Part shown: positions 43,555 through 51,801 of the stretch, one piece after another
Layout of the letters: each line of letters opens with the position of its first letter
Numbering within the stretch: the first letter of the stretch is position 1
Source: Sandaracinaceae bacterium
Lineage (GTDB): Bacteria; Myxococcota_A; Polyangia; Polyangiales; Houyiibacteriaceae
Reading direction: 5' to 3'
Assembly: GCA_020633055.1 (NCBI GenBank)
Contig: JACKEJ010000008.1
Span: forward strand, 558,001-622,000
Length of the DNA: 64,000 nt
Position numbers and translations under genes: made by a program
The notes under the pieces: model-generated
Seen by the model: the letters and a program-made list of their open reading frames with translations, nothing else
Told to the model about the DNA's origin: nothing
Databases searched by the model: none

Positions 43555-45111
43555 TCAGCCTGCTCCGTCTGCCCCTTCGGGCGGCTGCGGCACGCCGCGC
43601 AGCGGGAAGCGGCGCAGCTCGTCGTAGGCCATCACGGGCAGCGGCGGGTCGAAGCGCTCGGGGGCGTCGGCGTGGACGGCGCGCGCGGCCACGTCGTCGA
43701 TCATGGAGCGCGTCACCAGGCCAAAGGCGGCGTTGCGCACGCGCCGGGGTGTGGCGTCCTCGGGGTGGAAGAAGACGTGGTCCTCCCCCTGCCCCTGGAC
43801 CAGGTCCTTCAGCACCTGCGGGGACACGGCGGGCACCAGCGTCAGGCCCGCCGGCACGTAGATGCGTTCGGCCACCTCGCTGTAGAAGCGCCCCAGCGGC
43901 AGGCCCTCGATGCCCGTCGGGTCCAGCACGTAGATGTGCGTCTGTCCGATGGCCACGCGCAGCGCCGAGAGGGTCTTGGGGGGCAGCACGTAGAGCATGC
44001 GCGCCAGGTACTCGCGCTCCTCGATGGGAACCGCCGTGGCGTGCACGTTGCGGAAGGGCTCACTGGTCTGCGCGAGGCGCAGCGTGAGCGGCCGCGAGCC
44101 GGCGTTGCCCACCGGGATGGGCGGGCGCTCGCCGCGGGCCTCGACGTTGGGCTCGAGGGACGCGCGCACGAGCGAGCGCACCGGAGCGAACGCCGGGAGC
44201 GGGTCGAAGTGCAGCACCTCGTGGGCCGAGCCGAGCCCTGCGCTGGCCTTGCCGTCGGCCTGCTTGGCGTGGTGCGCGCCCGAGAGCAGGGTGAGGCCCG
44301 ACTGGAACAGAGACGCGCACGAGTCGAGCGCGACGGGGTGGCGGAAGCCCACCTGCACGGCGACGCCGTTGGTGCTGGGCTCGTAGACGCGCACACCCGG
44401 CAGATCGCGCAGCAGGTGCAGGATGCGCTCGGGGGCCTCGACCAGGTCGAACAGGAACAGCCGCCGGGGCGCGTCGTCGAAGGCCGACTCGCTGGGCCAC
44501 TCGGCGAAGCCCGCGCGAGCGTCCACCTGCCAGCGAAAGAGGTAGCCGATGAGCGCGTGGCCGATGCCCACCTCGGCGGTCACCCAGGCGCGCTCCACGG
44601 CCCGGCCGAGGCCCAGCGAGGCCACGCGGAAGGGCGCGAGGGTCAGCAGCAGGTCGCGGAACGGCAGCTCGCGCTCGATGGTGTAGGCCTGCTCGAAGGT
44701 GTCGTGGTAGAGCACCGCGTCTCCCTGCCGGTCCTGCAGGTCGAGCACGTCGTAGCCAAGGGGCGAGGCCGCGTCGCGGTACTGCACGAAGTGCCGCTGC
44801 GTGCCGGTGAAGAGCATGCCCCCCGCGAGCTTGGCCACGCTGGCCACGCGGTCCATGCGGTAGGACGACTCGGCGTCCAGGTAGAGCAGCAGCTCGCGCG
44901 TGCGGAGCGCCGTGGTCACCCGCCGGATGGCGAGCCCGCCCAGCAGCTCGTCGAGCGAGCCCTCGTCCGAGTAGGCCCGAAAGAAGGCCACCAGGCGGTC
45001 GAGGGAAGAGAACAGCACCACCCCCTTCTGCCCGAGCAAGACGCCGCGCGCGTCGGGCCCGACCCCCGGGGTGCGAAAGCGGTTCTGATGGAGCGCGACC
45101 TTTTCCAGCAC
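43555..45111 (-). CDS. First gene of MoxR operon, unassigned (candidate bpX-like)
   Basis: A 518-residue protein. GTG 45111 (VLEKVALHQN) is the chosen start; the frame is open upstream to 45267, but those 52 residues are arginine-rich and look untranslated. The central and C-terminal parts alternate short beta strands ('ELLLYLDAESSYRM', 'GMLFTGTQRHFVQYRD', 'RNVHATAVPIEERE') suggestive of a beta-propeller or beta-sandwich. Published MoxR-vWA ternary systems include beta-propeller (bpX) proteins, so this is the natural candidate, but I cannot confirm it by motif. Divergent from a lipoprotein gene. Confidence 0.65.
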   Translation of the reverse strand: MLEKVALHQNRFRTPGVGPDARGVLLGQKGVVLFSSLDRLVAFFRAYSDEGSLDELLGGLAIRRVTTALRTRELLLYLDAESSYRMDRVASVAKLAGGMLFTGTQRHFVQYRDAASPLGYDVLDLQDRQGDAVLYHDTFEQAYTIERELPFRDLLLTLAPFRVASLGLGRAVERAWVTAEVGIGHALIGYLFRWQVDARAGFAEWPSESAFDDAPRRLFLFDLVEAPERILHLLRDLPGVRVYEPSTNGVAVQVGFRHPVALDSCASLFQSGLTLLSGAHHAKQADGKASAGLGSAHEVLHFDPLPAFAPVRSLVRASLEPNVEARGERPPIPVGNAGSRPLTLRLAQTSEPFRNVHATAVPIEEREYLARMLYVLPPKTLSALRVAIGQTHIYVLDPTGIEGLPLGRFYSEVAERIYVPAGLTLVPAVSPQVLKDLVQGQGEDHVFFHPEDATPRRVRNAAFGLVTRSMIDDVAARAVHADAPERFDPPLPVMAYDELRRFPLRGVPQPPEGADGAG

Positions 45112-45335
45112 AGCGCGGGAGGCTACCAGGGCGCGCCGGGGAATGCATCGCCGACCGCGGTCGCGAGGGCTACGGCTTCGCCGAGGCACCACGGAGGGGA
45201 AGCGGTCGACCCTGCGCACGGCAGGTCCGGTGTGACCGAGGGTCGCTCGACGCACGCACCGCTCCAACGCTTCGGTGGCGGCATCGACTACGCCTCGACA
45301 GCGGTACGATGGCGCATGTGCGGTACGCTCGCGCC

Positions 45336-46079
45336 ATGCGTCGTGTCGCGCCCCTCGCCCTGTGCGTCTCCCTTCTGGCTTGCGGTCCCAAAGCGGAGGA
45401 GCCCTCCCAGAGACCCGTGACCGAGACCACGACGGGCGAGACGGCGGCCGCGAGCGAGAACGAAGCCAGCGCGCCGGAGGGCTCGGCCGCGGCTGAAGCG
45501 CCGGACGAGCCCGCGCTCACCCGCGAGGAGGCCGCGGAGAGGGTCCAGCGCTTCCGCGCGGCTTCGGACGCGGCGGCTGCGGCCGGCGCCCACGCGACGG
45601 ACGCGGAGGCGCGCATCGGCATCGCGTCGACCTACGTGCGCTACGCGTCCGCTCATCCGAGCCAGAACGAATGCCTCCCGGACGAGCCGGAGGAGGCGCC
45701 GGCGCCCGGACAGGCGCGTCGCGTGCGGACCTTCCACGACGTTCGTCGGTCCGCGCGAGACGAAGCGCACACGGAGCTCGACTGCGCTGCGCAGCGCGGC
45801 GGCGACCCAGACGTCATCGCCGCACTCCGAGCGCGCCTCGACGCGCTGCGTGACGCCGCCGCGGCCTCCTGTCGCGAGCGCGGGCTTCTTCCGATGGAGG
45901 GGCACACCGCGCCGCTGATGGGCGTCCTCGGGGCCCCCCCGGACCCGTGTCAGCGCAATCTCGGGGCCGCGCTCGGCGGGGCGTCGTCGATGGAGCGTGT
46001 GCTCGGCATCGCGTCCACGGGCGACAGCGGCTTCGGGAGCGCGCTCGGCGGGCTCGGGACGACCGACCCGCACCCGTGA
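45336..46079 (+). CDS. Lipoprotein, unknown function
   Basis: A 247-residue protein from ATG 45336. Lipobox LLACG (Cys16) after a short signal peptide, then a Glu/Ala/Thr-rich linker of about 45 residues. A helical region follows ('TREEAAERVQRFRAASDAAA') with four later cysteines (NECL, LDCA, ASCR, DPCQ). The end is Gly/Ser-rich. No family recognised. The linker suggests the helical domain is held away from the membrane. It is divergent from the MoxR operon (225 bp between starts), which could share a promoter region. Confidence 0.7.
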   Translation: MRRVAPLALCVSLLACGPKAEEPSQRPVTETTTGETAAASENEASAPEGSAAAEAPDEPALTREEAAERVQRFRAASDAAAAAGAHATDAEARIGIASTYVRYASAHPSQNECLPDEPEEAPAPGQARRVRTFHDVRRSARDEAHTELDCAAQRGGDPDVIAALRARLDALRDAAAASCRERGLLPMEGHTAPLMGVLGAPPDPCQRNLGAALGGASSMERVLGIASTGDSGFGSALGGLGTTDPHP

Positions 46080-46155
46080 GCGGGCGGTGTGCGGGTCGGA
46101 CGAGGGGTCTTCGAGCGCAACGCGCTGCGCCCCTGCTACGCCCTCGTGGCGGAGT

Positions 46156-49020
46156 TCATTCGCAGGAGAGGATGCGCAGGTAGAGGTCCGCCGAGGTCGC
46201 TCGGTAGTCGCTGAAGACGACGGCCGCGGATTGGTCTCCGACCGCGATGGTGGGGGTCACCGCCGCGCTCGTACCATCGGTGAGCTGCACGGACGACGCG
46301 GGCACCGAGTCATCGGCGGCGACGCGCTGGAAGCGCACCGAGTAGGCTTCCCCGGCCGCAGCCTGCTGCCATGTCGCGAAGGCGGTCGTGGCGCGCATGT
46401 CGAGCTGCGCGTTGCCTGCAGCTCCCCACGCGTCGGTGATGCGCACCGGGGTGGTCGACGTCGCGCCCGCGTCCACACGCGTGATGTAGATCTGCGTCGT
46501 CACGTCCAGCGGGTCGCGGTGCGTGTAGCCCAGGAAGAACCCCGTCGCGCCATCGTTCGTGACCGCCGGCGACCAGTTCCCGTCGTCGCGGGCCTGGACC
46601 AGCTGCGCGGTGGCCGGCACCCCCATGTCGTCGACGGGGGTGGCATAGAGACCTGGGGTGACGGGCACGCTCGCGGTGCGGTCCACGTTGTAGACGCCGA
46701 GCCCGCTCGTGCCATCGAGCAACACAGCGACCGCGTTGTGCTGCGAGTTGTTGTTCGCAGGCGACATGGCGGTGCCCATCCCGGTGAACGTGGCGGACGC
46801 GCTGAGCTGCGTCACGAACTTCTCGGTGCCGGAGAAGTACGACATCAGGGTCGTTCCGTTGTTGGAGTCGACGTTGATCCGCCGCACGGTGCGCGGCCCG
46901 GACATGGTCGCCGGCTGGGCCGTGGCCGTGCCGGCCGCCACCGTGACGTCCACCGTGTAGGTGTCCCAGAAGGTCATGTAGCCGGACTTGGTGAACGCGG
47001 AGAACACGACGTAGTAGCCGTCTGGCTTGTTGACGATGCGTGGCTCGATAGCGTTCCCGTGCCGCACCTGGTCGTCGTACAGCAGGTGCGCGCTGAGCAG
47101 CGTGCCCGTCGTGTCATAGCGCGCCAACCTCACCTGGCTGAAGTCGCTCATCGACGAGATGGACTCCGACTGGCGGTGATACCAGACGACCGCGTACTCC
47201 CCGAGGGTCGGGTTCCACGTGACCCTCGGATACAGCGCGCTCTCGCTGGACATGGCGACGTCGGTCACCTGGATCTCGCTGCCGATCAGCAGACTGCAGC
47301 AGTCGAGCTCCCCCGAGGCGCAGGACCCGTCCACCGCAAGGTCCGCTGGGTCCGCCGGGGTGAACATCGCCGTGGTGGTGTCCCAAGCGCTCGCGTCCCC
47401 GCACGTCACGGCCGGCGTCACCACGCGCGCCTCGACGCCACCCGTCGAGACGTACAGGGCGAGCAAGGCGTCGCCGTTGCCCGTCACGGTGAGGCCACGG
47501 GTCAGCACACCCACCCCGCTCGTCAGGAAGCGGGGCGCAGCCGTGGCCGGGTCGACGACCGCGAACTGCAGCGCTCCAGCGCCATCGTCGAAGCCTGCGA
47601 CCGTCGTGCCGTCAGCGTAGCCAACGGATGGGACTTGCCCCGCCCCGTAGCTGACGGCCGCCGTGGTGGAGCCGTTCGCGGCGAAGCGGAGCACTTGCCC
47701 ATCGCTGGTCCCGGCGGACGCGGCCAACGTGTATCCCGTCGCGGTCTCTACCAGCCCCGTCCCAACCGTCCTCCCGTCGAAGCGCGTCGGGAACGTGGTC
47801 GCGGCGCCGGTCGCGTCCAGCTTCAGGAAGCGCACCCCATCGCGCGTCTCCTCGTCGTCGTTGGTGGCGGTGTAGGCCAAGCTCAGCCCGCGCTGACCGG
47901 ACTCCAGACGTACCCGCTGGACGAAGTCCTGTGGGTCGAAGCTGACGGTCTCCTCGCTCACGACCGCGCCGGCGCCGTCCAGGATGGCGACGACCGCCCT
48001 CGAGGTCTGCAGCGTCTCGTCACGAGCCGCGACCACGAGCGCATAGCCGGTCCCGAAGGGTGCGACGTCCAGCATCTCGTCGGTGATGGTCGACGCGATC
48101 GCCGCGCCGCCATCGTCGATGCCGCCGCTCGCGAGCGCCAACGGGGCCTCTGCCGCAAGCGCCGCGCCCGACGCGTCGACGCGTCGCATCATGATGCTCC
48201 CGATGCGAAGACTCCCCGCGCCGGGCACGCTCCACACCACCAGGCCCTCGTCGAGCGTCGCGTTGAACGCGATGTTGGGGCTCTGGCTCTTGTTGTTGAG
48301 GGCGACCCCACTCAGCACGGTCGATGCGCCGCTGAGCCCGCCCGTGAGGTCGAGCTTCTGGAGCGTGACGCCGGCGGTCGCCCCAGTGCGGTACACCACC
48401 AGCCAGCCATCTCCCACAGGGGCCGCTTCCATGCGGCCGAAGGGCGCCGCGGCGAGCACGCTGGTCGGTTCGCCGACGCTGAGGGAACAACAGGCCGCGC
48501 AGGTCGTGCCACCGCAGTCCACATCGGTCTCGTCGCCGTTCTGCATCCTGTCCGAGCACGTCGGACACGCGCTGCACATGGTCCCGCCGCAGTCCACGCC
48601 GTCCTCGTCCCCGTTCTGCGTCCCGTCCGTGCACGTCGGGCACACGCCACACACGGTGCCGCCGCAGTCGACCCCTGTCTCGTCCCCGTTCTGTGTCCCG
48701 TCCGTGCACGTCGGGCACGCGCCGCACACCGTCCCGCCGCAGTCCACCCCCGTCTCGTCCCCGTTCTGCGTCCCGTCCATGCACGTCGAGCACGCGCCGC
48801 AGACCGCGCCTCCGCAGTCCACCCCCGTCTCGTCCCCGTTCTGCATCCCGTCCGTGCAGGTCGGGCACGCGCCGCAGACCGCGCCTCCGCAGTCCACCCC
48901 CGTCTCGTCCCCGTTCTGCGTCCCGTCCGTGCACGTCGGGTCATCACCTGAGCCGCCACACGCTGGGATGAAGGTGGTGAAGAACGCGAGGAAGACGAGG
49001 AAGGCGAGGTTCCGGTGCAT
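46156..49020 (-). CDS. Cysteine-repeat lipoprotein with large beta domain
   Basis: A 954-residue protein. Signal peptide and lipobox (FIPAC, Cys21). Residues 30-177 are six repeats of 25 residues (CTDGTQNGDETGVDCGG...CGAC), each with four cysteines; this 'QNGDETGVDCGG' module is common on myxobacterial surface proteins. Residues about 180-954 form a long beta-rich region with regularly recurring 'GY.V.' and 'W' motifs, likely a propeller ('WNPTLGEYAVVWYHRQ', 'NDGATGFFLGYTHRD'). A scaffold or adhesin is likely, by analogy. No catalytic residues recognised. Confidence 0.82.
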   Translation of the reverse strand: MHRNLAFLVFLAFFTTFIPACGGSGDDPTCTDGTQNGDETGVDCGGAVCGACPTCTDGMQNGDETGVDCGGAVCGACSTCMDGTQNGDETGVDCGGTVCGACPTCTDGTQNGDETGVDCGGTVCGVCPTCTDGTQNGDEDGVDCGGTMCSACPTCSDRMQNGDETDVDCGGTTCAACCSLSVGEPTSVLAAAPFGRMEAAPVGDGWLVVYRTGATAGVTLQKLDLTGGLSGASTVLSGVALNNKSQSPNIAFNATLDEGLVVWSVPGAGSLRIGSIMMRRVDASGAALAAEAPLALASGGIDDGGAAIASTITDEMLDVAPFGTGYALVVAARDETLQTSRAVVAILDGAGAVVSEETVSFDPQDFVQRVRLESGQRGLSLAYTATNDDEETRDGVRFLKLDATGAATTFPTRFDGRTVGTGLVETATGYTLAASAGTSDGQVLRFAANGSTTAAVSYGAGQVPSVGYADGTTVAGFDDGAGALQFAVVDPATAAPRFLTSGVGVLTRGLTVTGNGDALLALYVSTGGVEARVVTPAVTCGDASAWDTTTAMFTPADPADLAVDGSCASGELDCCSLLIGSEIQVTDVAMSSESALYPRVTWNPTLGEYAVVWYHRQSESISSMSDFSQVRLARYDTTGTLLSAHLLYDDQVRHGNAIEPRIVNKPDGYYVVFSAFTKSGYMTFWDTYTVDVTVAAGTATAQPATMSGPRTVRRINVDSNNGTTLMSYFSGTEKFVTQLSASATFTGMGTAMSPANNNSQHNAVAVLLDGTSGLGVYNVDRTASVPVTPGLYATPVDDMGVPATAQLVQARDDGNWSPAVTNDGATGFFLGYTHRDPLDVTTQIYITRVDAGATSTTPVRITDAWGAAGNAQLDMRATTAFATWQQAAAGEAYSVRFQRVAADDSVPASSVQLTDGTSAAVTPTIAVGDQSAAVVFSDYRATSADLYLRILSCE
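48490..48933 (-). repeat. Six tandem 75-bp coding repeats
   Basis: Six in-frame 75-bp units encode the 25-residue cysteine module. The first five are highly alike and the sixth is more diverged (CSDRMQNGDETDVDCGG). Near-identity at silent positions points to recent expansion or gene conversion. Copy number may vary between strains. Confidence 0.9.
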
Positions 49021-49129
49021 GCAACCTGACTACGCCCTTGTGCGGAAAGATACAACACCAGCAGCAGGTGGCTGTCGGCTCGTGTTGCTTCCCGACTCCC
49101 GCTGAGCGTCCATCGCGGCCGACCCCGAC

Positions 49130-49152
49130 GCGCACTGGTTGCACCAGTGCGC
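49130..49152. promoter_or_regulatory. Perfect 10-bp inverted repeat in divergent promoter region
   Basis: GCGCACTGGT at 49130-49139 and ACCAGTGCGC at 49143-49152, separated by TGC. It lies between divergent starts at 49020 and 49191, 38 bp upstream of the latter. It fits an operator for a dimeric repressor, or a hairpin. Confidence 0.5.
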
Positions 49153-49190
49153 CCTATCGGACAGCCTCGGGGCGCACATGGAGGTAGGAC

Positions 49191-49883
49191 ATGGACATCG
49201 CTGAACCAGACGCCCACGGCACACGCCGGCCCGGCAAGCCGCTTCAGCTGCGGGCCAGGCTCGCGAGCATCGGCATCCTCGCCCTCGGTGGCCTCCAGGT
49301 GCTCTTCGGCATGTTCTTGGCCAGCATACCGACGCAGGACGAGGTCGCCGAGATGTCGGACAGCGAGTACGACGCCCTGCAAGCGCGGATGGAGTGGCTC
49401 GGCAACGAGGCGCTGCTGACGCTCGTCGAGCTCGGGCTGAAGATGACCGCGGGCGTGCTGTTCTGGATGTGGATGTACCGCGCATACCAGAACCTGACGG
49501 CCCTCGAGCGCGCGCCCGAGCACGACGCGGCGCGCGCGGTGTGGTGCTGGTTCGTCCCCCTCGCGAACCTGGTGCTGCCCTATCAGATGATGGCCGAGAT
49601 CTGGCGCAAGTCCGGCGCGCACATCGACGACCTCGAGGCCGACAGCACCGAGTGGAACAGCGGCCCGCCGACGCTCGTCGCGCTCTGGTGGGGCACGTGG
49701 TTGCTGGAGCGGGTGACGGGGACCATCGCCGGGCGCTCCGAATCGACGCTCACGTTCTACGCGATCGACGTCATGTTGGTCTGTGTGTCCGGCGCGCTCG
49801 CCATCGCGATGGTCCACGAGGTCACCCGACGCCAGGAGGCCGCCTTGCAGCGAGGACGGGTCGGCGCGCCGATGACGTTCTGA
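49191..49883 (+). CDS. DUF4328-family membrane protein
   Basis: A 230-residue membrane protein preceded by GGAGGTAGGAC. Four hydrophobic segments: about 24-43, 75-95, 110-135 and 175-205. The motif 'MYRAYQNLTALERAP' followed by 'VWCWFVPLANLVLPYQMM' and 'AEIWRKSG' is the signature of the DUF4328 family, found widely in actinobacteria and myxobacteria and of unknown function. An acidic loop ('DEVAEMSDSEYDAL') lies after the first segment. It is followed 92 bp downstream by a membrane-anchored HExxH protein in the same direction. Confidence 0.85.
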   Translation: MDIAEPDAHGTRRPGKPLQLRARLASIGILALGGLQVLFGMFLASIPTQDEVAEMSDSEYDALQARMEWLGNEALLTLVELGLKMTAGVLFWMWMYRAYQNLTALERAPEHDAARAVWCWFVPLANLVLPYQMMAEIWRKSGAHIDDLEADSTEWNSGPPTLVALWWGTWLLERVTGTIAGRSESTLTFYAIDVMLVCVSGALAIAMVHEVTRRQEAALQRGRVGAPMTF

Positions 49884-49975
49884 TCCATCTGGGACGAACG
49901 CACGGTGTGACGTGTTGGCGGCGTTCGGCCGTGCGAGCGGGTTGCGCGCCTGCCTGGCATCGGCCAGCGTCGAAG

Positions 49976-51787
49976 ATGGGACGACGAGAGCTACTGGAGG
50001 TGTTGGCGGCCGCAGTCGACGGGGGCGACTTGAACGCAGGCCTGCGGCTGGTCCGGCAGGTGGACCCGCTGACGCGCTTCGGCGTCGGCCGGCGGCTTGC
50101 GCACGCGTACGGCGCGGCCTCCGCGCGCACGACCTCCAACGACGAACGGCACGTGCTGCGCCTGGCTTACCTCGACACGGTAGGCGACGCCCCCGACGAT
50201 CCCGACGACCTGGCGGCCGTTGCGGAGCGGTACCACACGCGGCGCGGCGCGGTGCCGGTGCGCGTGCCCCCGTGGCGCACCACGCAGCTGGCTGCGGCGC
50301 TGACCACTCTGCTGGCGGGCGGCGTAGTGGCGGCTTGGTTCCTGGTGCCACGCGCCTACGACGACCTGAGCCTGCTCGGGCCCGTGGTGGCGGACGCCTA
50401 CGTGTCCGGTGGTCGTCCGGGCGAAGGGAGCGACGCGCAGCGGGAGGTGTTCGAACGGGCACTGCCAGAGCTGATGATCGCGCTCGACCGCGACCCCAAC
50501 GGCGCGCGCCAGACCCTCGCAACACTGGTGGACGAGGCACAGGCGGCCGAGCTGCCCGACGCCGTGCTGAGCGCACTCGAAGCGTATGGTGCGGCCTGTG
50601 TGCGTGCACGCGCCCAGGGTGGAGAGGAGGCGGGCATGGCCCTGCTCGAGGCCGGCGCGGCCCTCAACGCCGTGCTCGCCACAGCGGAGCTCGGCTACTA
50701 CGTGGACACCCAGGTGCGCATGGACCGCAGCGGGAACGTGCGCGTGTTCTTCGAGACGTTCGTGGTGCTCCACGTGGCGCCGTACCAGCTGGACGAGCAC
50801 GCGGAGCGCGCGCTGCACATCCGGCGCCTCGACCACACCAACATCGCGCTGCTGACGCTCGGCTTCACCCGCGCCGAGGCCAACGAGGCGCTGGTGCAGG
50901 TGGACACCATCGAGGAGCACCTGGTGGCGCACGTGCTGCCCGCGCTCGCGCCCGACTCCCCCTTCCGCCTAGCGGAGCCACAGGTGCAGCGCAGCGCGGC
51001 GCTCACGCGCCTGGAGGCCACGGCCGGGGAGGCCGTGCGCGCCGAGCTGATGGCCGTGCTGGAGCCCGAGCCCGCCGTCACGCTTGGAAGCACGCTCGCC
51101 GCACGGCGCGCGCTGTTCGAGCGTTGGGAAGCGCTGGCGGCCAGCCGTGACGCGATCTTCCGCGCACCCACGACCTACCGGGTGGCCATGGAGACGCTCG
51201 AGCCACACCGCCTGTACCTCGACGGCTTCGGGGAGCTGCGCGAGCACGACGCTACATTGGGCGATCGTGCGGTCGTGCGTGCCTACCTCGCGGCGCGCGA
51301 CGCGTTGGCCGGCGTGGTCGAGCGGCACGAGCTGCAGCACCGCTACGACTATCGCGCGGGCCTGCTGGACACGGTGCCTGCAGGGCTGACGGGGACGCTG
51401 CTGCGCATGGAGGCCGGCGCACCGCTGGAGGAGCGCGCCCGGGCGGTGGTGGCCGAGCTCTCGGCGTACACGGCGTCCATCGCGGAGAGCGAGACGCTGG
51501 CGCACACCGAGCTGCTGCTCTTGGGGCGGCACGTGCTCGGGCTGGGGGGCGCGCGACGCAACGAAGCCGACGCGGCCGGTTTCATGCTCGACGAGCTGTA
51601 CGCCGCGCTGTTCCCCGGCGAGCCCGTCTCCGGGCGCACGCCCCTGCACCACGCGACCCGGCTCGAACGCCTGCTGCGCACCCCGTCCGACCAACTGCGA
51701 GCCACGCTGCGCGGGCTGTGGGAGCGCTGGTTCGGCCGGGCGTTGCCCAGCGCGCGACCCGTCGCGCGCCGCACCTCGGTCGAGTAG
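49976..51787 (+). CDS. Membrane-anchored protein with HExxH motif
   Basis: A 603-residue protein from ATG 49976. A cytoplasmic helical part (1-100) is followed by one TM segment (about 103-124) and a large outside domain. His451-Glu452-Leu-Gln-His455 forms an HExxH zinc-protease motif (ERHELQHRYDYRAG), and Glu494 in 'VVAELSAYTASIAESE' is a candidate third ligand 39 residues later, as in gluzincin peptidases. This motif alone is not proof: substrate and activity are unknown, and no known family matches. If active, it would cut proteins at or outside the inner membrane. Confidence 0.7.
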   Translation: MGRRELLEVLAAAVDGGDLNAGLRLVRQVDPLTRFGVGRRLAHAYGAASARTTSNDERHVLRLAYLDTVGDAPDDPDDLAAVAERYHTRRGAVPVRVPPWRTTQLAAALTTLLAGGVVAAWFLVPRAYDDLSLLGPVVADAYVSGGRPGEGSDAQREVFERALPELMIALDRDPNGARQTLATLVDEAQAAELPDAVLSALEAYGAACVRARAQGGEEAGMALLEAGAALNAVLATAELGYYVDTQVRMDRSGNVRVFFETFVVLHVAPYQLDEHAERALHIRRLDHTNIALLTLGFTRAEANEALVQVDTIEEHLVAHVLPALAPDSPFRLAEPQVQRSAALTRLEATAGEAVRAELMAVLEPEPAVTLGSTLAARRALFERWEALAASRDAIFRAPTTYRVAMETLEPHRLYLDGFGELREHDATLGDRAVVRAYLAARDALAGVVERHELQHRYDYRAGLLDTVPAGLTGTLLRMEAGAPLEERARAVVAELSAYTASIAESETLAHTELLLLGRHVLGLGGARRNEADAAGFMLDELYAALFPGEPVSGRTPLHHATRLERLLRTPSDQLRATLRGLWERWFGRALPSARPVARRTSVE

Positions 51788-51801
51788 CGGCGCGACGAGC
51801 G

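Noticed and set aside
48490..48933. CRISPR array.
   Set aside because: The 75-bp repeats are directly adjacent, have no spacers and are in frame within a coding region.
45997..48951. A 984-codon plus-strand reading frame opposite the cysteine-repeat lipoprotein.
   Set aside because: It mirrors the real gene's codon bias in high-GC DNA, has Arg/His/Val-rich composition without domains, and the minus-strand frame has a signal peptide, lipobox and known repeats.
48312..50609. Long minus-strand frame covering parts of three genes.
   Set aside because: It crosses real genes on both strands and a promoter region, and is arginine/proline-rich shadow sequence.
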